Shown: positions 1-10,888 of the stretch, piece after piece
Layout of the letters: every line of letters begins with the position of its first letter
How positions within the stretch are numbered: position 1 is the stretch's first letter
Assembly (NCBI RefSeq): GCF_903995425.1
Contig: NC_050463.1
Coordinates: 4,388,794 to 4,452,793, forward strand
Length of the DNA: 64,000 nucleotides
Source of the DNA: Onychomys torridus
Lineage: Eukaryota; Chordata; Mammalia; Rodentia; Cricetidae
Direction of reading: 5' to 3'
The notes under the pieces: generated by a model
What the model was told of the DNA's origin: nothing
The model's input: the letters and a program-made list of their open reading frames with translations, nothing else
Databases searched by the model: none
Position numbers and translations under genes: made by a program

Positions 1-649
1 GTGTGCCTCCACAGTGAACAGGGAAGCCTCTTTTTTTGTCATTCTCCTTGTCCTATTCCAGGGACTCCTGGGCATAGCTCTAGCCCTGGCATGCTCACTT
101 GCCCTCTATATGAGGCCACTGAAACTGCAGTTGAGCCATGAACAGAGGGGCCTTGGTACTATATATCTCTTCATAAACAATGCCTCACACTGAATTTATT
201 ACCCTAGCCCATGTAAGACTCTCAGGATATTTAGACTCCAAAGCAGATTAGATCCTGGGCCTTGTTCCATTCTTCCATGCTGAACTGGTGGCATTCCACC
301 TCAGTGAAGGTTCTGGACTCCAACCTGACCCCAGGAACATTATGATCTTCTCATGCACCTCTGGCTATTAGCTGTATGTCCCCAGACACATAGTTAAGAC
401 TCTCTGTGCTCTGGCTTTCTCAATCACTAGTCAACCCTGGTTCCCCAGGTACTTAGGCAGCTAAGGCCAAAGGGCAGGATTCAAGGGCTACAGTGTGAGT
501 TCTAGACCAGTCTAGGCAACTGAGACAGACTGTCACAAAACACACACAAAATTTCTTTTAACAAAAGTTTTTGTCTGCACTTTTTGTTTACTTTTGGGAC
601 AGGGTCTCAGTGTGGACCTGTGTATGAACAACCTGAATACATCAATGTT

Positions 650-806
650 TTCAGATCAGATGGCTCTCATTGGATAGAATGTTGGCTCAGCATATACAAG
701 CTCTGCATAACCAGGGCATGGCAGTGAAAGTTGTCATCCCAGGAATTGGAGGTGGAAGCAGAAAGGTTATGAGTTCAAGGTCAGCCTGAATTTTATGAGC
801 CTGTTT

Positions 807-810
<4 letters not shown>
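650..810 (+). repeat. B4-like SINE
   Basis: ID-like left part (CATTGGATAGAATGTTGGCTCAGC) and B1-like right part (GAGTTCAAGGTCAGCCTG). The paralogous copy beside gene 2 lies at 34610-34770, so it predates the duplication. It ends at a (CA)n tract. Confidence 0.55.
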
Positions 811-866
<56 letters not shown>

Positions 867-867
867 A
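811..867 (+). repeat. (CA)n microsatellite
   Basis: Nearly pure CA dinucleotide run with one interruption at about 855. Absent at the matching place in the gene 2 unit (about 34770). Confidence 0.95.
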
Positions 868-902
868 AATGATTAATTGATTAATTAAAAAAAAAAAATC
901 AT

Positions 903-1080
903 GGCTCAATGGTCCTCGTGGCTCAGCAGGTAAAGGTGCTTAAAGTCAAGACAGATGGTTTGGTCCTTAGAACCTAAATGGTAAAAAGGGAGGAAAGGTC
1001 CCACAGGCTGTCATCTGATTTCAAGCTATATTATGCATGTGTACTCACAAACACAAGAATAATAAATTAAATCTTTAAAA
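903..1080 (+). repeat. B3/B2-family SINE
   Basis: tRNA-derived SINE features (GTGGCTCAGCAGGTAAAGGTGCTT, CCCACAGGCTGTCATCTGA) and an A/T-rich tail. Paralogous copy at about 34805-34990. Confidence 0.5.
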
Positions 1081-1091
1081 GAAATACAAAG

Positions 1092-1826
1092 GGATGAGAG
1101 ATGGTTTAGCAGTTTAGTGCCTGGCATGGACTGTACCATGAATATTGCTGATTGACAAAGTTCTAGCATTTCAATGTTGTAGATCTTAATTTTCCATCAT
1201 CTTTTTATTTATACTGACAATAATTCTCACTACATGTTTTGAAGTTTCCTTATGCCTTTTCCTGTAGGAAATAATTTGTGGGTTCAGTGGAGGATGAGAA
1301 TGTATATAATGGCAGTCTCTTTAAACAAAATTCTTGGAAAAAATCTCCAACACCGTGGAATTGCATAGTGTGATAATTATACCTAATCCCACACAAGAAT
1401 CCCCATTGTGTCCCCTGATTACACCAAGAATAAAGAAGTTAAAGATGTACTAACTGGATACACCTGGTCCCAAGGATAAAAACACACTATGAAAGGAAAC
1501 AATGGGCTCACATTCAAAAAAGCATTTAGATACTTGCTGAATTTATTGCTTTTTGCCTCAGGAAAACTGCTGTGATGAGGTTGATGGCAGCTTTCATCAA
1601 AGATTCTTTAAGTATGTTTTCAATTTTGCTTGAGTTTAACTAATGTTCAGTTATAGAGTATAAAGGGTATAGTCCTTTGCTCAGATCACAGCAGTCTCCT
1701 TCCTTTACTGATAACTCAATCGCTTTGGGATCTGAACACCTATAGAGCTGAACTCCAGCAAGTACCTCATGTAGAAAACACAATTCAGTTTCCAGCAACC
1801 ACATGGGCACTCACAGCTGAAACTAC
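1092..1826 (+). repeat. B3-like SINE split by a 640-bp segment
   Basis: 1092-1119 holds the left SINE part and 1759-1826 resumes it (AATTCAGTTTCCAGCAACCACATGG). At 35000-35150 the paralogous copy is uninterrupted. The right end abuts a broken zinc finger at about 1826. Confidence 0.55.
1542..1547 (-). terminator. Candidate poly(A) signal of gene 1
   Basis: AATAAA on the minus strand about 375 bp after the stop codon. A second AATAAA lies at 1204-1209. Which one is used cannot be told from sequence. Confidence 0.4.
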
Positions 1827-1923
1827 CACATTGATTACATCCTTATGGTACTGTCCAGAATTAATTCTTTCATGACTATGATGATGATTCTTCATTGCAA
1901 AGGCTTTACCATACTGCCTACAT
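1785..1923 (-). pseudogene. Frameshifted terminal finger of gene 1
   Basis: Past the stop of gene 1, another minus-strand frame reads YECRQYGKAFAMKNHHHSH, a recognisable finger that has lost its second cysteine. The start of a further finger follows (about 1850-1826) and breaks off where B3-type SINE sequence begins. The gene once had at least two more fingers here; they are not translated now. Confidence 0.8.
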
Positions 1924-3976
1924 TCATAGAAACCCAGCATGAATTCTTTCATGACTATGAAGACTACCTTTCTGTGTAAAGGCTTTGCCACATTGATTAC
2001 ATTCATAGGGTTTCTCTCCAGTATGAACTCTTTCATGAATATGAAGACTACTCTTTTGTGTAAAGGTTTTACCACATTGAATACATTCATAAGGTTTCTC
2101 TCCAGTATGAATTCTTTCATGACTGAGAAGATACTTCTTCTGTGCAAAGGCTTTACCACATTCATTACATTCATAAGGTTTCTCACCATTGTGACTTCTT
2201 TCATGACTGAGAAGATGACTCTTCCGTGTAAAGGCTTTACCACATTGTTTACATTCATAGGGTTTGTCTCCAGCATGAATTCTTTCATGACTGAGAAGAT
2301 TCTTCCTCAGTGCAAAGGCTTTACCACATTGATTACATTCATAGGGTTTCTCTCCACTATGACTTCTTTTATGACTGTGAAGAGTACTTTTCCCTGTAAA
2401 AGCTTTACCACATTCATTACATTCATAGGGTTTCTCTCCATTATGACTTCTTTCATGATTGAGAAGATTTCTCTTCTGTGCAAAGGCTTTACCACATTCA
2501 TTGCATTCATAGGGTTTCTCTCCATTGTGACTTCTTTCATGAGTGAGAAGATGACTCTTCTGTGCAAAGGCTTTACCACATTCATTACATTCATAGGGTT
2601 TCTCTCCAGTATGAATTCTTTCATGACTGAGAAGATGACACTTCCTTGCAAAGGCTTTACCACATTCATTACATTCATAGGGTTTCTCTCCAGTATGAAT
2701 TCTTTCATGACCAAGAAGATGACTCTTCTCTGCAAAAGCTTTACCACATTCATTACATTCATAGGGTCTTTCTCCTGTATGAATTCTTTCATGAATAAGT
2801 AGCTTATATTTCTCTGCAAAGGCTTTACCACATTCATTACATTTATAGGGTTTCTCTCCAGTATGAATTCTTTCATGACTGAGAAGGTTATTCTTCCGTG
2901 CAAAGGCTTTATCACATTGATTACATTCATAGGGTTTCTCTCCACTATGACTTCTTTCATGACTATGAAGACTACTTTTCTGTGCAAAGGCTTTACCACA
3001 CTGATTACATCCATAGGGTTTCTCTCCAGTGTGACATCTTAGATGTGTGAGAAGATGACTTTTACGTGTAAAGGCTTTGCCACACTGATTACAATCATAG
3101 GATTTCTCTCCACTGTGACTTCTTTCATGACTGTGAAGACTTCTCTTCTGTGCAAAGGCTTTACCACATTCATTACATTCATAGGGTTTCTCTAAAGTAT
3201 GACTTCTTAGATGAGTGAGAAGATAACTGTTACATGCAAAGGCTTTGCCACATTGCTTACATTCATAGTGTTTCTCTACAGTATTACTTCTATTATGTAT
3301 CTGAAGATAAGTGGGACATGCAAAGGCTTTATCACATTGATGATATTCATACCTTTTCTGTCTAGTTTGTATTCCATGTACTTGATGAAGATTGTGACAT
3401 GCAAAGACTTTATAACTCTGAGTAGACTCACAGGGTTTTCCTTCTAAATGAGTTCTTTGGTGTACTTTTAATGAGGAATCATATGTAAAGGCTTTATGAT
3501 GTTGATTACAATCATAAAGAACCTCTTCATTATTGCCTGTTTGATATGTTTGATGATGCTTGTAATGGCTAAAGCCTTTACTAGATGACTCACATTTATT
3601 ATATTCTCTTCCCACATGAGCTTTTTCACATCTTTGAAGAGAACTTGAAGAACTGAGAGTTTGACCACACTGATTGCATTCATAACATTTTCTTATACTG
3701 TGAGGCACACTACACATGCACAATGAACCAATAGAAAGAGATGAATTTTCATATTCTTGGTACTCATGGGGTTTTTCTCCAATGTGAGTTTGTTGATGAA
3801 TTCCCACTGAAGTTGGAAAACCAATTAATTGTAAACTTGTATCACAGTCATCATGTCTTCTCATAGTGGGGACTACCACAGATCTCCCAATTTTTCTGAG
3901 ACAGATAGAACTATAATGTTTCTTTCCATGTCCCTTATGCTTACATGGCTTGTATCCAGAGTGACAGATAACACAC
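1924..3976 (-). CDS. KRAB zinc-finger gene 1, zinc-finger exon (last coding exon)
   Basis: Final coding exon of a KRAB-C2H2 transcription repressor. The acceptor AG lies at 3978-3977 and the frame continues from the KRAB-B exon (split AGG codon). A spacer rich in Cys, His and Lys comes first, then about five decayed fingers that have lost zinc ligands, then 16 consecutive fingers with intact C-x2-C-x12-H-x3-H spacing from about 3270 down to 1935. They are joined by TGEKPY-type linkers in an 84-bp period. Joined to the other exons the predicted protein is 747 aa, with no internal stop. Well-formed fingers would contact about 3 bp each, so the array could read up to about 48 bp. The C terminus is abrupt (HAGFL then stop), because a net 5-nt loss in a linker shifts the frame and drops a last finger. 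The orthologue cannot be named from sequence alone; the KRAB-ZNF class is very secure. Confidence 0.95.
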
Positions 3977-4538
3977 CTGGTAAAGGAAGAATAACAAATA
4001 AAAGTTTACATATTGCATTCACATAATCGAATGTTTTGTGTGTCATACACATGTGGAATAGGGAGGGATCTATGTTTCTACACCAAGACAACCTCTTAGC
4101 CTCTCATAAAGTGCTACTCTTACTAAACTATGCTAAATAAATCAGTCATTACACATATATGGAGAACATGAGCTTTAATATGGAAGCTTTGCTTATAAAA
4201 GGTCTTGGACATTCTCTAATCCCCTCATCAATGTGTATACCTTATATGATAAATGGAAGGCATAACAGTAAATGGATTGATAGTCCTACAACATGCCTCA
4301 CACATGGCTATGATTGAAACTGTGACATCTATCATGGCATAGTTTCCTTGTCTTCTCCTTAAAGGAATGCTTTGCAAACAGTGATCAGCTACCTGACATT
4401 GGAGAACATGATGTTCTGTAAATTTAATAATCATCACAAAGCTATGCTTTTTACACAATTGCTTTTCATTAAAAGTTCAGAGTACATTAACCTTTCTTTA
4501 GACATACATATAAATATCAGCTTGCATGTGAAAATTAC

Positions 4539-4599
4539 CTTCCATTTCTTCTAGATCTCTGACAATGTTCTTCAATATTACAGTCTTCCCATTTGTACC
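4539..4599 (-). CDS. KRAB zinc-finger gene 1, KRAB-B-like exon
   Basis: A 61-bp exon between KRAB-A and the finger exon. On the minus strand it follows a TTTTAG acceptor (4601-4600) and ends at a GTAATT donor (from 4538). It reads GYKWEDCNIEEHCQRSRRNG with split codons at both ends, which fits the phases of its neighbours exactly. Such a short, charged exon after KRAB-A is typical of rodent KRAB-ZNF genes. It has none of the classic KRAB-B hydrophobic pattern, so 'KRAB-B-like' or 'KRAB-b/C' is the safest label. Confidence 0.92.
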
Positions 4600-4805
4600 C
4601 TAAAATATAGTAGCAAAAAATGTATGTGGTATATTATTGGAAATTAGGCACACTTGAAATTACTATCTTTCATGAAGCTTAGTACCATGCCTGATTTATT
4701 CACCAGATCCTTCCCCTTTCATACTCAAAGTCACAGAAGAGCACAAATCTCCAAGAAAAGCTTATCCCCTTAAGTTAAAAACTGACAGAAAGCTCACATT
4801 CTTAC

Positions 4806-4932
4806 CTATACAAGTGAGGTTCCAGTAGGTCTCCAGCATCACATCTTTATAGAGACTCTTCTGGGAAGGATCCAGCAAAGCCCACTCTTCATGAGTGAAG
4901 TTCACATGCACATCTTCATAGGTCACTGCATC
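4806..4932 (-). CDS. KRAB zinc-finger gene 1, KRAB-A exon
   Basis: A 127-bp exon, the standard KRAB-A length, bounded by acceptor AG (4934-4933) and donor GTAAG (4805-4801). It begins DAVTYEDVHVNFTHEEW, runs through LDPSQKSLYKDVMLE and ends WNLTCI. The residues usually needed to bind the KAP1/TRIM28 corepressor (the DV, EEW and MLE positions) are all present, so silencing activity is expected. It starts in phase 0, directly after the ATG that ends exon 1. Gene 2 carries an almost identical exon at 40735-40861. Confidence 0.95.
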
Positions 4933-5436
4933 CTAAAATGTCCCATATATGTTCATAATTGAAATCATGAAACTGACTGAATTTCAAATCTATACTTCAT
5001 TGAGAATATATTTGCATAATTCTGTGTGCTCAAAACATTCTATGACATGGGTCAGTAAATATCAAATGCAGTCACCAACTCATTTTAAAAGGAAACAGAA
5101 AAAGAGGATGACACCTTCTATTCTGGTGCAGAAGGTACATAGTGAGACCCTGCCTCTAACAAAAGAATGGAAAGCATTCAGGGCTCACTCAAAATTCCTT
5201 CATAGAGTTAAACATTCACTCCAGTTCTGCACTTATCTATCATAAACTGGAGTGACCCTTATTGAATTGTAAGGCTAATAATTTCCAGGAAGGAAAGCAT
5301 TTTTAAGAAGCTACTGACTGACAGATCAATGAGTTCTCAAGAACATTAGTAAAGTAAATCCAGATCCTAAAACAAACAACAATAACAAAAGGGAGGGAGT
5401 ATGTGAAGATGGGTCAACAGATAAGATCATCTGTTG

Positions 5437-5715
5437 AGTCTGGTGGTAGTGCATGCTTTTTGGGGGGAGGGGGTTGAGACAGGGTTTCTCTGTAGCTTTG
5501 GAGCCCATCCTGGACTAGCTCTGTAGACCAGGCTGGCCTTGAACTCACAGAGATCTGCCTGGCATTGCCCCCCAAGTGCTGGGATCCAGGTGTGCGCCAC
5601 CACTGCCAAGCCAGTAGTGCATGCTTTTAATTACAGCCTGGTCTACAAAGCGAGTTTCAGGACAGCTAGGACTGTTACACAGAGAAACCCTGTCTCTAAA
5701 AACTAAATAAAAAAA
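5437..5715 (+). repeat. B1 SINE interrupted by a second B1
   Basis: The host B1 begins near 5437 and resumes at 5614 (AATTACAGCCTGGTCTACAAAG... CCCTGTCTCTAAAAA). A minus-strand B1 sits at 5461-5613, flanked by a perfect 15-bp target duplication (5446-5460 and 5614-5628). Confidence 0.9.
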
Positions 5716-6451
5716 GATCACTTGTTGCTTTTGAAGAGGTTCTAGATCAGTTCCCAACATTGACTGGAGGTTAGCAACTATTACCAACTCCAGGTCAAGA
5801 GAATCCAATGCTCTCTTCTGGCTTCAGTAAGGGCCAGGAAGACAAGTGGTACACACACACACATAGGGACAATATTGCACACCTGCAATTAAGTGCTTCA
5901 GAAGATCACTATTAATATAATGAATGTATGCATTGTTGTTTTTACTATACCTTACATTATTTGGAATCTCTATCAGTGGTGATGGCATGCCTACATGAGA
6001 AGGAAGAGGGCTGTTCACTTTCAACAAAACAAAGACATGTGGTGAGACTATATTTCTCCAAAAAACCTTCTTCCTCCTAAGGGTTTTGTAAGTCACCATG
6101 AAGGCTCACATCAAAGACAAATCCTCAAACTCAGCACACCACCTAGAAGGTTTTCCTTCAACCCTCAACATTTTGACACAGGTCATGACAGGCTCACAGT
6201 CAAACCATGATGAAAAATGTATTTAGTCTGATTTCAAAGATTCCCATTTTATGTAATAGTCCCAATACTGTTTGAATGTTCACAATTCCTTCTAACATGC
6301 AAGGAAGGTTTTGACTATGACCTCATGCAATATCAAATCATGAGTCATATCAACCCAAACACAATGGTACATTTCCCTTTCAAGGAATTAAGGAAAGACT
6401 GGACCAAGGCAAGTCTGAAACCATGCAGGGAAAACACTAAATATCTAGTGA

Positions 6452-6755
6452 TAATGTTTTAGTCCATGATCATCGTGGGAAGAAGCATGGCAGCCCGCAG
6501 GCAGAGGTAAGGCTGGAGAAGAAGCTGAGAGTTCTACATCTTGATCAGCAGGCAGCAGAAGGAGACTGAGGCACACTTGTCCTAGCTTGAGCATTTGAGA
6601 TCCCAAAGCCCACAGCCACAAGACTCACTTCCTCCAAAAGGCCACATATATTCCAACAAGATCATAACTCCTAATAGTGCCCCTTCCCATAGGCCAAATC
6701 TTCAAACACATGAGTCTATGAGGCCATTCCTATTCAAACCTCACCAGGGCTACCT
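6452..6755. mobile_element. URR1-like / medium reiterated rodent repeat
   Basis: Matches the same repeat as 58350-58676, 20945-21265 and 29510-29790: TAGTCCATGATCATC, AGAAGCTGAGAGTTCTACATC, CCTCCTAATAGTGCC and AACACATGAGTCTATG. Family name from memory (a non-autonomous hAT-type element) and not certain. Confidence 0.5.
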
Positions 6756-7235
6756 TTGACCACTTACTGCCTAGTGCTTCAGAGGAGATCTGACACCTCC
6801 AATCCCAAAGGAAACAAATTAGAATGTCACCTGTTCTGTCACTTCTGGAGGTTAAGACTTTTTGAGGTGCCTTCTGTTTAGACACATAGCAGAGGTCAGA
6901 CATGGATTCTGATCCAGTGTCTGAGTACTATATCATACACAACTGGATATCTCTGTTCAGATGTATGAATATGTGATGGTCACCTTGGTTGATTTTATTG
7001 TATGTATATCTCTCTGTGTATGTCTCTCTACATGGCTTTCTATGTGTTTCTATCAGTATTGTTTCCCTGTATTGACCAGTGGCTTTCTCTGGTGTGAAAC
7101 ACTCCTCTACCCAAATGCTTTTGGCTCAACCAGGTTTCCCAGAGGTGAAAAAATATCCTCCACCTGTCCCACTTTAGGATCAGAAGCACCTGCTTGTATT
7201 GTGCTTGATTCCTGCTCACATTCACTGTTGGTCCC

Positions 7236-7572
7236 TGAGGGGCATTTACTCACCAACCCCACAGTTCCCCTAGAGTTTTTCTTGAGTATGAGCAGCAGTA
7301 AATTTTAGATAGAAGGATTTAGATTGTGGAGATAAACAGATAGAAAATAAAGGATAGCCTCAAGAGGGCCTGGAACCTATTCCAATGGGCCCTGACTGTC
7401 TCTGTCCTAGGGTATTTATAGAAATGCCAAAGAGTGGAGCAAAAGACCTCTCCCCAGCACAGTCAAGTGCAGACCATCTCAGACACCTGCACTCAGGCCT
7501 GTGGTCCTAATCATCCTCTCTAGGCAGACCTGCTGGGTAAAGCCACAAAGAACCTGAAAATGGGCTCCCACA
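7236..7572 (-). repeat. 3' LTR of the 6.65-kb element
   Basis: Preceded on the minus strand by a purine tract and followed by GGGACC of the target duplication. Confidence 0.85.
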
Positions 7573-8129
7573 GGTCCCCCTTTCTTAATATATAAAAATA
7601 ACTCATTATTAATAGTTTACAGAAATCTCCATAGCTGTTAAACTTCCCAGTATGGGAGTAGAGGATAATAAAGATGGCATTTCTCTTTTGGATTAGGTCC
7701 AAGGTGACTGACTATAGCAGCCTTTAGCTGCATCAAGCCCTTTCTAAACCAAAAAACTTAATGCAATTGCAAACTTAAAGAATCCCTTAGCTTCATCATT
7801 ATCATTAACAGGTTAACATAACTATTGCTATGCATAGTCACAATTCTCTCAGTCTTACAACTCAAAGCAAACTCTTAACAGAACCATTTGAATTAACATA
7901 AATGGTGCTATATATAGTTAACAATTTTCTCAGTCTTAGAATTTTAAGTCTTAAGAGAACCATTTGAATTTTTTTGCTAACAGAACATAGGAAAAACTTC
8001 TGATGTTTTCACATCAAACTTAATCTTTCCTTAACTTCACAAAACCAGGGTGCATTACTATCAGTAGGTTAACATAATTTCATAAGGTTAACACACATTC
8101 AACCTTAATTCACTCAAAATTCCTCCTTT

Positions 8130-8317
8130 TTTTGTAAGATGTATTTATTTATTATATATACAGTGTTCTGCCTGCAAGTCTGCATGAAGGCCAGAAGAGG
8201 GTGCCAGATCTCATTACAGATGGTTGTGAGTCACCATGTGATTGCTGGGAATTGAACTCAGGACCTTTGGAACAGCATCCGGTGCTCTTAACCTCTGAGC
8301 CATCTCTCCAGTTCCCT
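8130..8317 (-). repeat. B2 SINE
   Basis: Reverse of the B2 sequence (CCAGATCTCATTACAGATGG, GGGAATTGAACTCAGGACC, GAGCCATCTCTCCAG). Confidence 0.9.
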
Positions 8318-8477
8318 CCTTTTCTTTATAAACATTTTAAAACAAAACCTCGAACCTAGTTAGAAAAACTCAAACTTAAATTCCTACAAACCCATATTGA
8401 AAAGCAGTATCCTCAATATAACCATTAATACTTTGAAAACTTTTTAACAAAACATCCAAAAGCAATTTCTTTTCTTT

Positions 8478-8575
8478 CTTTTTTTTTTTTTTTTTAAACT
8501 GGAGCTGAGGTCCGAACCCAGGACCTTGCGCTTGCTAGGCAAGCACTCTACCACTGAGCTAAATCTCCAACCCCC
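8478..8575 (-). repeat. ID SINE
   Basis: Reverse ID core (CTTGCTAGGCAAGCACTCTA, CTGAGCTAAATCTCCAACCCC) with a T tract, flanked by near-perfect copies of AAAAGCAATTTCTT. Confidence 0.9.
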
Positions 8576-9788
8576 AAAAAGCAGTTTCTTAATAAAACTC
8601 TTTACACTTTAAAAGAATCTCTTGGTGTTCTTAACTAACAAAACATCACATTAATCCACTCAAATAACAAGAAAATATTTTTAAATTAAATAGACTAAGG
8701 AATATTAACTCCCCCTTTTCTTTATAATTTTTAAGCAAAATCTCAAGCTTAGTTAGATTTTGTAGCATAAAACCAGTTACATAAGTAATTCCCTTTTTAC
8801 ACAGTTTCATAAAACAGTTCCATTTTAACACAAAACAATTCATGAATCACCAGTATATATGCATATACAAAACTGCATCTTGGGTCTAGGTATAAACAAT
8901 AAGTTTCTTCATTTAAACAGTTTCATTTTTAACACAAATAATTCCAGAAAACAGTTTCTAGGTCATTACTATAGGGAAATTCAAAATTGTCCCATTGCAA
9001 TGAAATCACTATTGTTCATTTGTTAAGTCCCAAAATTCAAATAATTCTGGTACTAGCCTTCCAAATATGAAGAAATCCATAACCAAAACCTTTTTGTACT
9101 TTTATCTCTTCAAGTTCAAAAAGTTCAAAAAGTAAATTCTGGTATCAGACTTTCACTTCCAAGCATAAAAAGATGTTTTACAACCAAAACTTTTTGCAGT
9201 TAACAATTTTAGTTCAAACAAGTGTCTCTGCAATTTTCATTCTCAAGTCAGAAACCTTTTCAGTTACAGTAATATTTTAAACTGCACCATTTTTTTTTTT
9301 TTTACGTTAGCTCAGGTTTTTCTGTGTTGAATTCATTTTTCCATGGATCTCAGCTGCAGATGCCTTGTGCTGGTTCTGGCATCCACCATTCTTAGTTCCT
9401 TAGTGGCTTCTGTAGCTTTTGAAAACAACTCAGACTGCCTGCTTTGCTATGACAGTATCTTCTGTGTTCCAGGTTTTTTCACCATATACATTAAGAATAG
9501 ACTCATGCTTAACATTTACACTTTTTTACAAACTCACATATAACATATCTTACAAAACATTTAGACTCACACTCAACATTTACACTTTTTACAAACTCAC
9601 AGATAACATTAACATCTACTTATTTATACTCCTTAAGGAAACTATAGAACTACTTTAGCAAATATATTTCTTATTTACTTCTTATATTCTTATTTAAACT
9701 TACATTAACAACTAGTATCTTTACTTCTTACAAGCTTATTACTACATGTCTTAAGACTCCCTTAGATACTTCTTACAAGCTTATATTC

Positions 9789-9877
9789 TTTTTTTTTTTT
9801 TTTTAGAGCTGAGGATCAAACCCAGGGCCTTGTGCTTGCTAGGCAAGCACTCTACCACTGAGCTAAATCCCCAACCA
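9789..9877 (-). repeat. ID SINE
   Basis: Reverse ID core with T tract. Flanking AAGCTTATATTCTT / AAGCTTATATTGTT is its target duplication. Confidence 0.9.
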
Positions 9878-10169
9878 AGCTTATATTGTTATAGAAACTC
9901 TATATATCTATTTTACAAACTTATGTTGGGCTACCATTAGCATATATCTAACTTAGCAAACACCTAAAGATTTCTTAACACTTAAAAGAGACTTAACATT
10001 TTCTAACAAGACAGAATAATTTTTCTACCTCTTACACTTAATTATTATCACTATCTCTATTAGAAAGATTCTCTTAACTAGACAGGAAGTATACAAATTA
10101 TTTCCAAAGTTCAGAGCTCACAATCAACTTTGATAGTTCTGGGAGTTCTTTTGAAATGAGAATCTATTT

Positions 10170-10320
10170 CTTTTTTTTTTTTTTTTTTTCTGAGATAGGG
10201 TTTCTTTATGTAGCCCTCTCTGTAATGGAACTTGCTCTGACCTCAAACTCACAGAGAGGTCCTCCTGCCTCTACCTCCTGAGTGCTGGGATTAAAGGCAT
10301 GTGCCACCATTGCCTGGTGG
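10170..10320 (-). repeat. B1 SINE
   Basis: Reverse B1 (GAGATAGGGTTTCTTTATGT, GTGCTGGGATTAAAGGCATG). Confidence 0.9.
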
Positions 10321-10330
10321 ATAGCTCACA

Positions 10331-10344
10331 TTTTTTTTAAAGAT

Positions 10345-10383
<39 letters not shown>

Positions 10384-10547
10384 TTATGTATACAGCATTC
10401 TATTTGTATGTATGTCTACACACCAGAAGAGAGCACCAGATCTCATTATAGATGGTTGTGAGCCACTATGTGGTTGCTGGGAATTGAACTCAGGACCTCT
10501 GGAAGAGCAGTTAGTGCTCTTAACTTCTGAGCCATCTCTCCAGCCCA
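10331..10547 (-). repeat. B2 SINE with (ATTT)n tail
   Basis: Reverse B2 adjoining the B1 at 10320; long ATTT run at 10345-10385. Confidence 0.9.
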
Positions 10548-10734
10548 GAGAATCTCTTTCTTTAATGGCTTTCTTAGCTCTGGGATTTAGTGAGTGTTGT
10601 TAAACATTTCAGATGTTTTATAACAACTCTATTAAGAGCTATCTCAGTTTACAGCAAACCCAAAAAGAAAGGAGAAGAGAAACCTTGCTTTTTTGTTTGT
10701 TTGTTTTTTAAGGAAACCTTTTCTTTCTTTCTTT

Positions 10735-10888
10735 TTTTTTTTTAAGGATTTATTTATTATGTATACAGAAGAGGGCGCCAGATCGCATTACAGATGGTTG
10801 TGAGCCACCATGTGGTTGCTGGGAATTGAACTCAGGACCTCTGGAAGAGCAGTCAGTGCTCTCAACCTCTGAGCCATCTCTCCAGCCC
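10735..10888 (-). repeat. B2 SINE
   Basis: Reverse B2 (CAGATCGCATTACAGATGG to CCATCTCTCCAGCCCC). Confidence 0.9.

Noticed and set aside
1939..2802. Long plus-strand open frame (287 aa) with MNSFMT repeats
   Set aside because: It is the antisense of the zinc-finger array; the 84-bp period keeps the frame open. The similar open frames at 39032-39670 and 39097-39564 have the same cause.
2307..3014. Minus-strand frame of MNVMNVVKPLH repeats
   Set aside because: Shifted reading of the same finger repeats; no protein family. Likewise 38692-39579.
8478..8575. tRNA gene
   Set aside because: ID elements derive from a tRNA and keep box-A-like sequence, but the T tract and target duplication show a SINE. 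The same applies to 9789-9877 and 32819-32908.
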